Shown one piece after another: positions 1-12,800 of a stretch of 64,000 nucleotides of DNA. The position numbers and the translations under genes are program-made. The DNA comes from Lampris incognitus (Eukaryota; Chordata; Actinopteri; Lampriformes; Lampridae). The notes under the pieces are model-generated. The model did not search any database. It was not told the origin of the DNA and saw only the letters and a list, made by a program, of their open reading frames with translations. The stretch is from positions 35,822,827 to 35,886,826 of the forward strand of contig NC_079222.1 of NCBI RefSeq assembly GCF_029633865.1. The letters run 5' to 3'. Position 1 is the stretch's first letter. Every line of letters begins with the position of its first letter.

Positions 1-38
1 GTGTAGTACCAACTGCAGACGGTAGAGGGAGCCCTTGC

Positions 39-233
39 TCATACCAGAATAACGTGCATTACAATAGAAAAGCCTATAAAAGCATGTTCAACTGTTTGCT
101 GATCGGCAGTTGATAAAAATGACGTGATTGTGGAGAGCAGTTGGAGGTGGAGAAAGCCTGACTGAACGTGTGTGATGTGATTATCAAAACTGAGGTCAGC
201 GTGGAATATTACCCCAAGATTCTCTGCTGCCAT
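39..233 (-). pseudogene. LINE reverse-transcriptase C-terminal scrap
   Basis: The minus strand encodes about 64 residues containing NLGVIFHADLSFDNHITHV and later STADQQTVEHAFIG. This matches the stretch after the palm in L2/Rex-type non-LTR retrotransposons (usual pattern NLGVIFD-DLSFDSHI...L--AFI-SRLDYCN). Only this segment is present, so it is a short relic whose continuation lies outside the window or is lost. The clade assignment rests on pattern memory; the non-LTR origin is fairly secure. Confidence 0.6.
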
Positions 234-329
234 CTTGTAATGAATCTCTCTGCAGGTGGATCCTTATAACGCTGCTCGCTGCTAAACTTCTGTAACTCCG
301 CTCTCGTCTCTCTCCTTCGCGATTGTGGC

Positions 330-450
330 GTTCGGAGCGCGCTGCGTTCCTTTTTATGCTTCGTCGGGGACGTTCCAACACATTTCATTGGCTGGCAAAC
401 GCACCAATCAGATCGCGGACTTTCCCGCCTTTCAGAACGCGGATGGAAAA
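330..450 (-). promoter_or_regulatory. Promoter-like patch with CCAAT boxes, TATA-like box and E2F-like site
   Basis: Read on the minus strand, an E2F-like TTTCCCGC core (plus strand, near 421) is followed by two CCAAT-type motifs (ATTGGTG near 403, CCAATGAAA near 385) and a TATA-like GCATAAAAAGG near 355. The downstream leader is CpG-rich. This spacing resembles vertebrate replication-linked or histone-type promoters. No coding gene follows before the LINE scrap at 39-233, so it may be an orphan promoter or a 5' end whose gene lies to the left. Motif order is seen; function is inference. Confidence 0.3.
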
Positions 451-730
451 TTACTGGAAAAAAAAAGAAGGTAACTTTCCGGCAGCAGCGGCGCAAGAAA
501 ATGTCTGTTGAAAACATGAAACTGCAGGTTAAACACAAACTGGCTGTTATAAACTCAAACAATATCAATAATAATACACACAAACACACAAACTGCACAA
601 CAATAATAATTATGTTGACGTATTTAACATCTATTACTGAATTAACATCCCAACCGCTTATCCTGCTCTCAGGGGGGCGGGGATGCTGGAGCCTATCCCA
701 GCAGTCATTGGAGGCAGGCGGGGAGACCCT

Positions 731-732
<2 letters not shown>

Positions 733-786
<54 letters not shown>

Positions 787-820
787 ACACACACACACAC
801 ATACACACACACACAAAAAC

Positions 821-855
<35 letters not shown>

Positions 856-1362
856 CTTTCACACTAACGCGCACAGTCACACAGACACACACACTTACAC
901 ACATACGCACACTCACACACACACAAACACACACACTTTAACACACAGCGACTCATACACACACACAATCACGCACACGCACACACACACACACACATAC
1001 ACACACTCACAAACACACACACACACTCACACTCACACTTACACACACACACTCACACTATAACGCATACACTCACACAAACTTTCACACACACACACAC
1101 ATACACACACACACACGCTCACACACACTTTCACACACCGACACTTACACATACATCACACACACACACACACACACATACACAAACACGCTCACGCACA
1201 CACACACTCACACACACACACTTTCACACCCCCAAACACTTACACACACACGCTTACACACACACACGCGATCACACAAACACAGTCTCTTACACACTCA
1301 CACACACACACACACACACACACTTTCACACACCGACTCTCACACACTCACAAACACCAACA

Positions 1363-1419
<57 letters not shown>

Positions 1420-1633
1420 ACACTCACACACACTCACTTACACACCCACACAAACACACACACACACACACACACATACACACACACTTTCACACACCCC
1501 CACCCACACACACATACACACACACACTTTCACACACCCCCACCCACACACACATACACACACACACTTTCACGAACTCACAAGCGCTCTCGCACCGGCA
1601 CGCGCAAGCACACATTCACACAGAAACACACAC

Positions 1634-1704
<71 letters not shown>

Positions 1705-1964
1705 TACTCACGCACACACACACTTTCACACCAACCGACACTTACACATACACACACACACAATCCCACACACACAATTTCACACCCCCAAAAACTTACA
1801 CACACACTCACACACACAAACACAAACACACACACACACAAACACACACACACGCTCACACAAACACTCACACTCCCACACTTACACACACAAATAATCA
1901 CACTCACACACACACGCACAAACACATACACACACGTACTCACACAAACCCACACACACTCACA

Positions 1965-2001
<37 letters not shown>

Positions 2002-2313
2002 ACACACACACCCTTTCACACTAACGCGCACAGTCACACAGACACACACACTTACACACACACGCACACTCACACACACAAACACACACTTTCACACACC
2101 GACACTCATACAAACACACAATCACACACACGCACACGCACGCACACATACACACACTCACAAACACACAAACACACTCACACTTAGACACACACACTCA
2201 CACTATAACACATACACTCACACACACTTTCACACACACACACTTTCACACACACACACACACAAACACACACATACACACATTCACACCCCCAAACACT
2301 TACACACACACGC

Positions 2314-2370
<57 letters not shown>

Positions 2371-2691
2371 CTCACACACACTCACACATACACACACACA
2401 CACATACACTCATACTCACGCACACACACTTTCACACCCACACACATACACAAACACACTCACACTCACACATGCACACACACTCAAACAAACACACACA
2501 CACACTCACACACACACAGACACATACACTTACACACACATACTCACACACACACACACACACTCACACACCACACAATCACACACACGCAGACTCACAC
2601 ACTTTCACACCCACACACACTTACACACACACACACACTCTCACACACACACGCTCACACACACACAAACACACACTTTCACACACCGACA

Positions 2692-2736
<45 letters not shown>

Positions 2737-2898
2737 TCTCTCACACACACGCTCACACACACTTACACACAAACACACACTTTTAGACACAATCACACAA
2801 TCACACACACTTACACACAAACACACACTTTTAGACACAATCACACACTCACACACACACACACTTTCACACCCACACACACTTACATACAGACACTT

Positions 2899-2933
<35 letters not shown>

Positions 2934-3806
2934 CACACGTTCACACACACACCCACACACACTCTCACACACACAGATTCACACCCACACACACAAACTT
3001 TCACACAAACACCTACACACACACGCGCACACTCTCATACGCACGCGCACGCTCACAGTCACACAGACACACACACTCACACACACCAACACTCACGCAC
3101 GCACGCACGCACAAACACACACTCACACACACACACACACACTTTCACACCCATACACAGACACACTCACTCAAAGTCACACACACACACTTTCATACAC
3201 AATCACACACACACACAATCACACACACACACTCACACACACTGTCACACTCACACACTTTCACAAACACACACACACACAAACACACACACACTTTTAC
3301 ACACAATCAAATACTCACACACACACAATCACACACACACACACACACTTACACACTCACACACACACACACACACAGACACACACACTCAAACACACAC
3401 TTTCACAAACCGACGCTCACACTCACAAACACCAACACTCATACACAGACACACAGACACACACACACACACACTCACTTACACACTCACACTAACAATC
3501 ACACACACACACACACACTCAAACACACTTTCGCACACACACACACACACACTCACTCACACACACACACCCAAGCACGCACGCACGCACTCACACACAC
3601 GCACTCGCACACACGCACACACACTCAAACACACTTTCGCACACACACACACTCAGTCACATACACACACACACACTCACTCGCACACACACACACAAGC
3701 ACGCACACACTCACACACTCGCACACACACGCACTCGCACGCACACACACACGCACACACACTCAAACACACTTTCGCACACACACACACACTCAGTCAC
3801 ATACAA

Positions 3807-3872
<66 letters not shown>
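733..3872. repeat. About 3.1 kb (CA)n-based satellite
   Basis: Almost uninterrupted CACACA with variant steps (CTCACA, CATACA, CACTTTCACACA, ACGCAC) across the whole interval. Some longer units recur, for example a CACTTTCACACACC-CCACC module repeated near 1480-1570, so it has drifted into higher-order repeats. Open frames here (all His/Thr or Cys/Val) are artefacts. It ends abruptly against a hAT transposon fragment at 3873. Confidence 0.95.
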
Positions 3873-3874
<2 letters not shown>

Positions 3875-5940
3875 TCACCATTTACTTCAGGTTCCGGTTT
3901 CAACAAGTGGAAGAAATCCACTTCTACAGATGGAGGGTTTGCTGCACATAGCAGATCTGAGCATCATAACAATGCTATGCTAGCATGGAAAGATTATCAG
4001 ATGGCAGAAACCAATCAGGAATCTCTAATGGCACAATTACACAAAGAGTACCACAGAAGTGTAGAGGAGAACAGGTGGTACATCAAACCTCTTGCTGGAG
4101 TGGTTCTTCATTGTGCAACTGAGAGCGTTGCTGTGCGAGGGCATCGTGGATCTGTGGACTCAAGCAGCAAAGGGAACTTCTTGGGTATGTTGAACATCAT
4201 AGCAAAGCAGGACCACACGGTTTGGAAACTAATCCATGGTCCCAGAAATGCAAAACATACAAGCCCTGACATACAAAATGAGATTGGGTCCTGCTTAGCA
4301 GAGATGGTGTGCACATCAGTCATAAAAGAGGTCAAAGAAAGTGGAGCTTGTAGCAGGCTTGTGCACGAGACCAAAGACAACAACAATGGAGCAAATGTCT
4401 TTTGTTTTGAGACGCTATTACAATGGGGAGATCCACGGACGTTGTTTTGCAGTTTGAGCAAGCAGAGAAGCCAGATGCAGAGAGCTTGACAAAAAAAACC
4501 CTTCACCTTTTGGAAAGGTGTGGTCTAGAATACACAAGGAACCATGTAGGGCAAGCGTATGACGGGGCTGCTGTTATGAGGGGGAAACATAGCGGTGTGC
4601 AGGCACGGATCAAGGAGGTAGCAAAGATGGCTTTCTATGTACAATGTAATGCCCACTGCCTCCATCTGGGGCTTGTGGACACCGTGAAAGGAGCAGCAGA
4701 GGCTGAATGCTTCTTCTCCTTACTGCAAAAGCTGTACATCTTCATGTCTGGATCGGCAGAGCATCCCAGATGGTTACAGGTGCAACGGGACATGTACCCA
4801 GGTGCAGCCAGAGAGTTGCAAGTGTTGAGTGACACACGGTGGGCTTCCAGATGTTACGCCTGCCGTAATTTGTGGGGTAGGCTGCCAGCTGTAGTGAGGG
4901 TGCTTGAGGAACTGGGTGATGAGAACAGTGGTGACGGGTCAATAGGTGCCAGGGGCCTTTCGCCTCAAATTGATCCGCAATTCGTTGTATTTCTCGCCAT
5001 ATTTAAGAAACTTTGGGGAGATGCAAAATTACTGTCAGAGTTGCTCCAGTCTTCGTCACTTGATTTGGCCAGAGCAGTGGATCTTGTGGAGGCACTAATT
5101 AGTACTTTTGAATCTTATAAGAGTCCGCAGGTGTTTGATGATTTGTGCAACACTGTTTTGGATGTTGCTATGCAATGTGGTGTCTGTACAGACACTGCTC
5201 CAAAACGGGAGAGAACACTTGGTTCAAAGCTGGAGGCCCACCATGTTCTGTCTACTGTGGGCAGCCACGCAACAGACAATAGCAAAGACTATTTCAGGAC
5301 AGGGGTCTTCTACCAGGTTTTGGACAGGATGCTCGGTGAGATCAGGGACAGATGTTCACCTCAGGATTGTGACATAATGATTGGGATACAAGCTGTGCAT
5401 CCTAACAGCAAAACCTTTTGTGACAGGGATAACCTATTTGCATTTGCCAAGATACACGAACGTGGCCTTGAAGACCTAGAGCAGGAGCTCTACCGAGTCA
5501 AAAGAGTTTTAGAGCGAAAGGTCCAACAAGGGATGCAGAGGCCGTCTACAGTTGTAGCCTTGGCAGGTTTTATCAAACCATACAAGGAAGTTTTCCATGC
5601 TTTCTTCAGGCTTTGCAACAGTGTGCTGGCAATACCGGTCAGCACAGCTGCCTGTGGGTGCAGCTCTTCCTGCCTGGAGCTCATTAAAACCCACCTCAGA
5701 ACTACCATGGGAGAGGACCGGCTCAGGCATCTCGGGGTGGGGAGCATAGAGTACAGGAGGGCAGCCACCTGAAATCTAGACGAGTTTGTGGATAAGTTTG
5801 CACGAAACCACCACAACCGGAGAATACAGCTGTTGTAAACTGTGTTGTAACTGAGGTTAAAGGTCGTATCAGCGATAGCTGCTGGATGTTGTGTTTGTTT
5901 ATGTTTGTGTTAATGTTCAAATAATTTTATATTTTACCTG
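3873..5940 (+). mobile_element. hAT transposon (ZMYM1/DUF4371 type), 3' half of the transposase
   Basis: The coding part runs in two frames. The upstream part (about 3880-4440) includes SGSGFNKWKKSTSTDGGFAA and HNNAMLAWKDYQ; the downstream part (4423-5772) includes GQAYDGAAVMRGKHSGVQAR, QCNAHCLHL and LSDTRWASR. These are hallmarks of the RNase H-like core of DUF4371/hAT transposases (YDGA-M-G---GVQA, NAHCLHL, TRW). After an in-frame stop at 5770 the usual C-terminal end (DEFV-KFA--H-NRRIQLL) continues to about 5837. There is one frame shift near 4420-4440 and one premature stop, so it is a dead copy. The 5' half is replaced by CA satellite. The first 190 bp match 33,589-33,780, where another copy keeps the opposite half. 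No terminal inverted repeat is seen at the 3' end. Confidence 0.85.
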
Positions 5941-6391
5941 AGGACCCAGCAACAAGACATGCAGGAGAGACAGGCAGCTCACCCCTACATTCAGTATTAT
6001 CTGGGGGGGGGGGGGACCCCACACAGTGTTCTGGTGTTGTTATGTGGAGCTAGGCCCACCTGCCCCACATGTTTTGAGGGCAGTTTATGGCGCCTGGGCT
6101 GCGTAAAACCACCAGACTTGTCTTTGTACAGCGCACGTAGGGAATGTGGAGCTAGCAGATCATGAGGAGATATTAGCTGAACATTATAAAAAGTGGGACG
6201 TGTTTACAAGACGCCCAGGATTTCTGATACAACCTTTAAACTGGACTGACTCTGTCTGTGGACTGTTGGGGTTTATGTGGGGTGGAGGAGAGAGTGGAAA
6301 CGCCACATGTGCTCACTGCACCTGATGGATATGGGCTTTTAGGAAAGGGGTGGATGACAGGGACATTCTTGGTGCCTAAATGTGTGTGTGT

Positions 6392-6463
<72 letters not shown>

Positions 6464-6832
6464 TACTCCTGGTGACATGTTTCATCCACACATCCAAATG
6501 GAGGAAAGTGAAAACCCCTCTCTTCTGTTTTCACCAGGAACCTTGTGGACAATCATCTCATCCTCAGAGCTTTGAGACTAATGGACAAAAAAACAACGCT
6601 GCAAAATCTCTCCTCAGAGCTAATTAAGATCTGGAAATATCTGAGGACCTCGAGAGCAACTATGAAAAAGTGCAGACGTATTAACTTTGATTTGTTTTAT
6701 CTATTATTTTTTTATTCTCATTCATTTATGTTGCATATTTTATTTTGTTGAAGTTATCTGTCTTACCTCAGGTGTCTTGTATGTTGAGAGATGCTCACTG
6801 TCATGGTTTGTACGCCCTTGTGTTTTATAAAT
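5941..6832. other. Intergenic stretch with a (GT)n microsatellite, no gene recognised
   Basis: This holds a G-run near 6003-6014, unassigned moderately GC-rich sequence, and a (TG)n tract at about 6381-6462. No conserved reading frame or splice-bounded exon was recognised. It separates the hAT relic from the left edge of duplicated block copy 1, which begins at AACCACTTTCAATAAATAAA. Confidence 0.6.
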
Positions 6833-8181
6833 GAACCACTTTCAATAAATAAATAAAAAATATCATAGGAGTGAACAGGCACCATTTCTAGACCCGGTAT
6901 CCAGTTCTACTCTATTACATCCATGCAGGGGACAGAGTTAAGAAGTCCATCACCAACACAAATGTTGTTTATACACACATACTTGACAAAACAACAACAA
7001 CAAAACACGAATGGGACTTTTCTAATTCAGCGTCTTTACTGATGTGAGCACATGAAATTAAAGTACATTTAATAAGGAAGTACAGTCCACAGTACTGGAA
7101 ACATGGCAGACGTGCTGCTGTTACTGGGACATATTAACATATGAGTGAAGCCACTAATACAAACCTACACACATGTTCACCTGCACAACATGTACATGGA
7201 TGCACACAGGTGAGACACAACCACTTCTGTCTCTCTCTCTGTCACACAGACACACGGAATAAAACATAGCTTTTCTTTACAGGTGATCAGGAACAAAACA
7301 CCACTTTATTTAACACCACACAGAAACCATCAATAAACAGGAAGCTGACTCGTATATTCTTAAAGTCGCACATATCATCAACATTTCTCTACAACACACA
7401 ATCATAAGGTGAGTCCAGTAAATCCTACATGTGAAGCTAAAGGGGATTCCAGAGAGGAAGAGAGAGAAGGGGTAAACTAATAGCAGGGTGAAGTCTTGTA
7501 ACACCTCATCTGATCCATCGAGGTTTGTGCTGTTCTGATGTGGATGTTATCATTCAGCGTCTATCTATTAAACATCAGCCACACACAATCTTCCATCTGG
7601 ATGTTTACACACCATGTTTTTACCTCCCTGTCTGTCTGAAACACATTCTGCTGATCTGAGCAACAACAAACAAGCTGTGAGTCGCTAAACAACATCCATT
7701 TAACGTGTACTCCTTTCACACGTTGTGATTTTCACACTGTTATCTGACAAGAATGAAAAGAAAACAGCATCCTGACTACACAATGTGCTGCAGGATGAAG
7801 AAGTTACAATATCCATCATCACTAGTTTGATTTCCTTCGCCTCGCTCTTCCATAACAACCAGCATCTTTACTAAGACTACAAAAAGCTTTAAAACTGCCT
7901 TTATTTATCAGTCTGTGTGTGTGGGGCTGAATTAACCTTCGTTCACTCTCACTTTGATCAAACCACATCCATCAGCTGCTGCTTTTTAGCGCCCGTTTGG
8001 TCCCCCTGGATAAGAACTGAGACTCTTTTGAAAACCACACAAAGAAATGAAAGTGGTGAAAGAAACCCGTTCACCAAACACGTCTTCCTCTGAGGACAGC
8101 TCTGCCCTTTCCACTCGTCAACTATTTCCAATCATATATTTCAAACGCAGAACAAATCCTGACACGTAACCGAGATCTTCC

Positions 8182-9783
8182 CTAGCAGACCTTCATCACC
8201 TCTGCAACCGCTCCTTCACCACACAGTCCAAGTCCAGGATAGAGAGGCTGAGTGAAAGTGGTGTTGACTTTGTGGAGGAGGGTGGTTGTGTCAGAGACGC
8301 TGTAGAAAGACAAAACACCTGCCTCGTGGTCCAGGAACACTCCTACTCTGGAGGAGGAAGGACCTGACACCTTTGTTACTACACTATTGTGTCTGAACCA
8401 GTAACGACCCCCAGAGCAGTATAACCTCCAGGACTTGTCATTATAACCAAATCCTGAGTCACCTGATGATCTCTTGATGTCTTTGTATGACACTGCTATA
8501 CTAACATCACCACTTAATGTCACCTCCCAATAACAGCGTCCAGATAAGCCCTCCTTGCACAGCACTTGGCAACAGTCAGTAAACCTGTCTGAATGAGGAG
8601 GATAATTCAAGTCTCGTGGTGTCCGCGTCACCTTCCTGTTGTCCTCTGACAGGGAGACACGTTGCTGGGCAGAGTTCACATCCAGCGTGAGAGGACGACA
8701 ATCTGAAAGAACAGAAGTATTAATGTCAACCTGCTGTCATTTACTTAATAATTGTTGTATTTGTGTGTTGCAGTGTTTTGCTTACACAGTAAACAGTCTT
8801 CTCTGGTCTTTGGTTCTGGTGGCAGTAAGACATCTACAGCAGACGCTGCAACGAAAAGCACAACAAATACAACACGTTTATAAACTAGATGAGACTGCAA
8901 GTGTACAGGGAGGTTTTTCTGTGTGTTGGTGTGTGTTTTTCTCTATACTCCATATTCCTTTCAGCTACCTGCAGATGAAATCCTGGGCCATGTGTGTGTC
9001 ATGATGTGGTCTAGTTTGTCTCTGAGGACAGACACAGCATCAGTCACATCTCTGAAGTAACGCAGAGGACGCACAACAATGCTCGGTGAGTCCAGAGAAC
9101 CAGCCGGGAGGGAGAGAGACTTGAATTTCTGGAGTGAGATAAAGAGAGACAGAGGAAGAGAGACAGAGGAAGAGGAAGAGAGACAGAGAAAGAGAGACAG
9201 AGGAAGAGGAAGAGAGACGGAGGAAGAGAGACAGAGAAAGAGGAAGAGAGACAGAGGAGGAGAGACAGAGAAAGAGGAAGAGAGACAGAGGAAGAGAGAC
9301 AGAGGAAGAGAGACAGAGGAAGAGAGACAGAGGAAGAGGATGTAGTTAAATTGTGTGTCTCCAACACAGGACGTCTCATCAAACACGTCTCTCACTAAAC
9401 CCTCTCCATCTGGCTGTGTGGGTCAGTGAGCTGACTAGGACACCAAGTACAGATTGTGGCTCATCACCTTTACTACAAATCCTTCCCCATCTTTCCTGAA
9501 ACTCTCCACAGAACAACCAGAAACAGAAGAAGAGTTACGTTTGTACCAAGAATCACTATTATTTCATGAAAGATAAAAGTCCCACACAACCATCGGCGTC
9601 GCCAGGTCATCTTGCCGGGGCTTCAGCCCCAACGTTTTGAGCGTCGCCCCGAATATCATTGTAAATGTGAGCCTATGTGAAGCCCGACACCACACGTGAC
9701 GTGTGGGAATGTCCGATAGTCTTCGTCACGTAACAGCCTGTCAGAATAAATGCTGGTCTCTAAACTAACTCTGTGTGTGTGCG

Positions 9784-9840
<57 letters not shown>

Positions 9841-12800
9841 GAAAGATAATTTAATATTCCAGGAAACTAATGTTAACATAAATACATGTATCTTTTTTCT
9901 CTCGTCTGGTACTGTAGCATGTCAATCAATGTTTACCATAGCAGTTGTGAGGTATTCTGCTTCTACTCAATACTACTACTAATTACTAACAACTGCTAAT
10001 ATTTTAACAGCACCTGAATGAAATGGATGTGGTCGTCAGTGTGTGACAGCTGCTCCAGCTCAGAATCGCTCCTCCTCCACTCTTCCATCTCCTCCTGCAG
10101 CTGCAGGAGAAGCTCTTCAGCCTGACTGACTGCAGTCTTCTCCTGGGCTCTGATGAGCTCCTTCACCTCGCTGCGCCTCCTCTCAATGGAGGCCATCAGC
10201 TCAGTGAAGATCCTCTCACTGTCCTCCACTGCGGTCTGTGCAGAGCTCTGTCAGTAGAAAGATACAAACACCTGCCTGGTAAAGAAGCTGCATTTCATTT
10301 CAGAAGAAGGACCAGATGGATCCTAAATGTACATGTGACTAATATGAACTTCTAGTCCAGTCCTTTCTTCCACCTCTGATGCATTTTAAGCTGTGTTAGT
10401 ATCACACTTTATTTAAATAGATAGCTACAAATCCCTTAGCAAATCAACTCAACCGATGAAAATAAGACAATAAAACAAAAAGGGTGAGATAGGGTGAAAG
10501 ATAAAACATGTGGCAAAACACCTTGTGCAACTACTGGGCTGCGAACATTGTAAAACTTTCCCATTGGGCATTTACATATGAGAATCAACAGGGCACAGAT
10601 TGGGTTCACATGGAGCTCTTATCCAATCCTTTAGCGGTATTCACCTCTCCACTACCACATAATCCTAACATACAAATAACAAACCCGGTGGTTAAAGCTT
10701 CACTTAGGATAGGGCTCGAGTTTAGGAGGCATCTTGGATTAAAGCCTGCCAGCGGTCTTTTGCCAGCAGCAAATAATCAGTTCTTCTCGTCATCTGTGTT
10801 AGATAAGGCATTTCAACATTGGCACAGACATGGACTGGTGTTTTTCTGGGATGTATTTAAAGATGGAACATTCGCCTCATTTGAAACACTTACCAAAGAC
10901 CATAACATACCCACATCCCATTTTATTAGACACCTTCAAATCCGTAGTTTTGCCAAGAAAGTGTTTGCCTCATTTCCGTATCTGCCACCCAGGAGCCAAT
11001 TAGATGTTATTCTAGAGATGGATCCCTTTGGGGGAAAACGGGTCTCTATAATTTACACACTGATCCAGGGATTGAAACAGATATCCTGGGACAAAACAAA
11101 GACTGCATGGGGGAGAGAGCTGGGTGTAGAGCTTTCTGAGGAGGCATGGCGGGACAGCTTCACTCGTATACATACGTCCTCATTGTGTATACCACATGGC
11201 TTCATTCAGTTTAAGGTGCTTCACCGTCTTCACTACTCGGGGGACAAGCTTGCCAGAATCTTTCCCACCACACACCCTGGCTGTCCGAGGTGCAGCCATA
11301 GTCCAGCCTCGGTGGGACACGTGTCCTGGGCATGGCCCCTCCCTCAACAGTTATTGGGGACAGATATTCAATGTATTCTCACATATCTGTAAACACACCA
11401 TAACCCCTGATTTTCACACAGCCATCTTTGGCATACCGCCCCCTAACTGTAAGGTGGCAACTTTGCCTCATTACTAGCACGCAGACTGATCCTATTTAAC
11501 CGGAAGTGGAATAAAGCTCCATCGTTTTTAGTAGTGCATAGTCCTTTTTTTTCTTTTCTTTTCTTTTTTTGAGCCTTGGGGGGAGGGGCGGTTCCTACAC
11601 ATTTCTTTTTTGTTGTTGTTGTTGTTCGTGTGCCTTGTATACCTGTTCCAAAAAAAACTTGAAAATGGAAAATAAAGTTTTCAACAAAAAAAAAAACCAC
11701 CTTGTGCAAACATTTAGTTCAAGGTGGGACTCTCCTCAGCCAACAGAATATATCTGATCCATCATCTCTGCCAACCCTCGCTAGGAGAGAGGCCAACATG
11801 CTCATTTGTCACTTTACCAGACAAACAACAGCACACACTTGAGTCCATTTTCTTCACCTTCAGATCCTCCACAGCCTGTCTCAGCTTCTTAATCTCCTTC
11901 TCTCTCTCCTGGACTCTCTGCTGGGCTTTCTGGCGACGAACATCCAGCCGTTTCTGGAAGAAAACATACCAAAACATTGCCGCTGGGCAAAGGGAGAATA
12001 AAGAGGGAAGCATTTCGGTGTCGGTCAGCAGTTTTTAAGGTAACACAGGGAGCCTCAGCTTTTAGATGTGCTGAATATTCTGTGTTGAGAAACTGAAGGT
12101 TTTCCATATACAAACCAAACCTATTCTGCATGTAACCTCACAGGACTGCCTCTTGTTTGTTGGTGATCAACAAGTTGTGGTGGTCCTACCTGTATCTCAG
12201 CCCTTTCTGCTGCAGCCGACACTGTATCGTGGCCCTTATGTTCATGCATGGTGCACAGATAGCAGATACACTGCTGGTCTGTACGACAGTACACCTCCAT
12301 CAGCTTGTCATGACTGGAGCACATCTTCTCCTGCAGTCGGGCCGTGGCAGAGACCAGCTTGTGCTTCTTCAGCACAGGAACAGTGTAGTGGGGCTGGAGG
12401 TGAGTGGAGCAGTAGGAGGCCAGGCACGCTGAACAGGTCATAAGGGCTTTGTGGGGTCGAGTCCCTGTGCAGAAATCACAGGCCACATCTGTGGGGCCAG
12501 CGTAGGACACATCTGCAGAGGGAGAGGCCTGCTGGTTCCCTGTTGTCTTCAGATTCTCCACAATCTGAAATATTAAAATCCTGTCTTAAAGGAATTATCT
12601 GCTGTGGTCATGATAAAATGTACTACTACGACGATCACTACTTATGGTGATAATAATGATAAGAAAGAAAATCAACATCACTACAATGTTGATGTTGTTA
12701 AGTTAGAATGAAGTGAGGAACAAAACAGAGAAACATGTCAGTAATAAATAAGATATGGGAAAACAGTAATATAAGAATGGGAGTAAAATAGTGTGGAGAA

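Noticed and set aside
733-3872. Numerous open frames in the CA satellite (Cys/Val or His/Thr proteins)
   Set aside because: Pure dinucleotide repeat without stops; no domain, splice or start context.
4108-4506. Minus-strand 132-aa frame
   Set aside because: Shadow of the hAT transposase coding strand.
12153-12443. Two plus-strand frames of about 90 aa over the TRIM B-box exon
   Set aside because: Antisense shadows; the minus strand carries the Cys/His spacing of B-boxes with splice sites.
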